In this document: in pieces, positions 62,911 to 64,000 of the stretch
Position numbering within the stretch: position 1 is the stretch's first letter
Layout: every line of letters begins with the position of its first letter
NCBI RefSeq assembly: GCF_001612985.1
Contig: NZ_BDBM01000004.1
Span: 124,001 to 188,000, forward strand
Reading direction: 5' to 3'
Source of the DNA: Nocardia gamkensis NBRC 108242
GTDB lineage: Bacteria > Actinomycetota > Actinomycetes > Mycobacteriales > Mycobacteriaceae
DNA length: 64,000 nucleotides
Made by a program: the position numbers and the translations under genes
Notes under the pieces: model-generated
Told to the model about the DNA's origin: nothing
The model's input: the letters and a program-made list of their open reading frames with translations, nothing else
The model's database searches: none

Positions 62911-63816
62911 ATGGAACTGACCGGGCCGATCGTGCTGACCGACCACCGATACGGCAAGGCGGAGAACCGGATCGTCCGGATCCACCGGCAGACCGCACGC
63001 CATGAGATCCGCGACGTGAACGTGTCCACGGTGCTGCGCGGCGACTTCGCCGACGCGTACGTCGCGGGCGACCAGGCGAAGGTACTGCCCACCGACTCAC
63101 AGAAGCAGACCGCCTACGCCTTCGCGAAACAGCCGGGACTGCGGGCCATCGAGGACTACGCGCTCGCGCTGGCCGATCATTTCGTCGCCGAGATCGAACC
63201 GGTGCGCAGCGCGCGCGTCGAGGTCGACGAATACGCCTGGCAGCGCGTCTCGGTCGGCGGCGTGGAGCACGACCACACCTGGGTGCGGCAAGGCCCCGAA
63301 GTGCGCACCGCGGCGGTCACCGTGGCCGGAAGCGGCGCCGAGCGGCGGGCCTGGGTGGTGGGCGGGGTGAAGGACCTGACCATCCTGAAGTCGACCGGGT
63401 CGGAGTTCGCGGACTTCCTGACCGACGACTTCACCGTGCTCGCGCCGACCCACGATCGGATGCTGGCCACCGCACTGGTCGCCGAGTGGCGGTTCGCCGA
63501 CAGCGCGGGCGTCGACTGGGACGAGGTCTACACCGGCGTGCGGGCGCGGTTGGTGGAGACCTTCGCGACGCTGCACTCGAAGGCCATGCAACAGACGCTG
63601 TTCGAGATGGGCAAGGCCGCGCTGACCGCGTGCCCGGTGCTGGCCGAGATCCGGCTCGCGGCGCCGAACAAGCATCACTTCGACTACGACCTGGGCCGCT
63701 TCGGCATCGAGAACCGCGGCGAGGTGTACCACGCCGACGACCGGCCCTACGGGCTGATCCACGCCACCGTGGCGCGCGCCGACGCCCCGGAAGCGGGGCC
63801 CGCGTGGACCAGGTGA
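62911..63816 (+). CDS. pucL: Urate oxidase (uricase)
   Basis: A 301-residue cofactor-free uricase. Catalytic Lys16 is in YGKAENR, Thr61-Asp62 in VLPTDSQKQTAYAFAK, and HH at 255-256 in APNKHHFDYDL. Oxidises urate to 5-hydroxyisourate, the substrate of UraH, so the three genes perform three consecutive steps to allantoin. Its stop overlaps the next start as GTGA. Confidence 0.95.
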   Translation: MELTGPIVLTDHRYGKAENRIVRIHRQTARHEIRDVNVSTVLRGDFADAYVAGDQAKVLPTDSQKQTAYAFAKQPGLRAIEDYALALADHFVAEIEPVRSARVEVDEYAWQRVSVGGVEHDHTWVRQGPEVRTAAVTVAGSGAERRAWVVGGVKDLTILKSTGSEFADFLTDDFTVLAPTHDRMLATALVAEWRFADSAGVDWDEVYTGVRARLVETFATLHSKAMQQTLFEMGKAALTACPVLAEIRLAAPNKHHFDYDLGRFGIENRGEVYHADDRPYGLIHATVARADAPEAGPAWTR

Positions 63817-64000
63817 CCGTCATCGCGGACTGCGCCGTCGCGACGGTCGACGCGCTCGGCACCGAGCACGCCCGCGGCCACGTCGTCGTGCGCGGCAACC
63901 GGATCGACGCGGTCGGCGCAGGGGACCCGCCGGAAATCCCCGATGCTCGGCGCGTCGACGGGCGCGGCTGCCTGCTGACCCCCGGGCTGGTGAACACCCA
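63813..64000 (+). CDS. Amidohydrolase, probable 8-oxoguanine/guanine deaminase, 3' end outside the window
   Basis: From GTG 63813 the frame reads TVIADCAVATVDALGTEHARG... with VVVRGNRIDAVGAG and GRGCLLTPGLVNTH, ending at the first metal-binding His motif. This N-terminus is that of the AtzB/8-oxoguanine deaminase class. GTG 63804 is an alternative. The window cuts it after 62 residues. Position after uricase supports a purine-ring deaminase. Confidence 0.75.
   Translation, partial: MTVIADCAVATVDALGTEHARGHVVVRGNRIDAVGAGDPPEIPDARRVDGRGCLLTPGLVNT

Overview
The window is high-GC actinobacterial DNA, most likely from Nocardia or a close relative in the Mycobacteriales. The evidence is a GroEL2-type chaperonin ending in GGMGGMDF behind CIRCE operators, a RamB/lipoamide-dehydrogenase/LigB/FadE5 gene set that resembles mycobacterial genes, a pit-small membrane protein-DUF3349 operon, an XRE-DUF397 cassette, and many TetR regulators. 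GTG (and at least one TTG) starts are frequent. At least fourteen genes carry a TANNNT hexamer 6-7 bases before the start codon, the usual sign of leaderless transcription in these bacteria. No tRNA, rRNA, CRISPR array, transposase or prophage was recognised.

Layout. 1-4.2 kb: a Clp-N-domain protein, a SUFU-domain protein, glutamine-dependent NAD synthetase and a small conserved protein. 4.2-8.8 kb: groEL2 under two tandem CIRCE operators, then a small mosaic island. The island holds a probable secreted nuclease toxin with a partner protein, a truncated aminoglycoside-phosphotransferase-like pseudogene, and displaced copies of groEL and its 3' hairpin. It ends at a gluconolactonase-like lipoprotein. 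8.8-25.4 kb: housekeeping and small regulator/enzyme pairs (MarR, ArsR with an MFS pump, HAD, TetR, alpha/beta hydrolase, S9 peptidase, M19 dipeptidase, lpd, polysaccharide deacetylase, HxlR with a quinone-reductase-like protein, VOC with TetR, NERD protein).

25.4-31.4 kb is a urea-type ABC transporter operon (urtABCDE) with a GntR gene at its end. 31.4-45.3 kb holds a FadE5-like dehydrogenase, a TetR/MFS divergon, ramB, ligB, a secreted lipase, a phosphate transporter operon with duplicated DUF3349 genes, and an XRE/DUF397 module facing a DUF4254 gene pair across tandem palindromes.

45.6-55.8 kb is an amino-sugar catabolic locus: ABC importer without its ATPase, SIS-domain deaminase/isomerase, ROK kinase, a 53-aa coupled reading frame, N-acetylhexosamine-6-phosphate deacetylase, a 1-phosphofructokinase/tagatose-6-phosphate-kinase-type kinase, a class II ketose-bisphosphate aldolase, plus TetR and DeoR regulators. 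Together they would make a complete route like the N-acetylgalactosamine (aga) pathway, but fed by an ABC importer instead of a PTS.

55.8-64 kb carries PnuC, a four-gene ABC importer with an NMT1/THI5-like binding protein, and purine-degradation genes (XdhC, MobA-like cytidylyltransferase, OHCU decarboxylase, hydroxyisourate hydrolase, urate oxidase, and the start of an amidohydrolase cut by the window edge).
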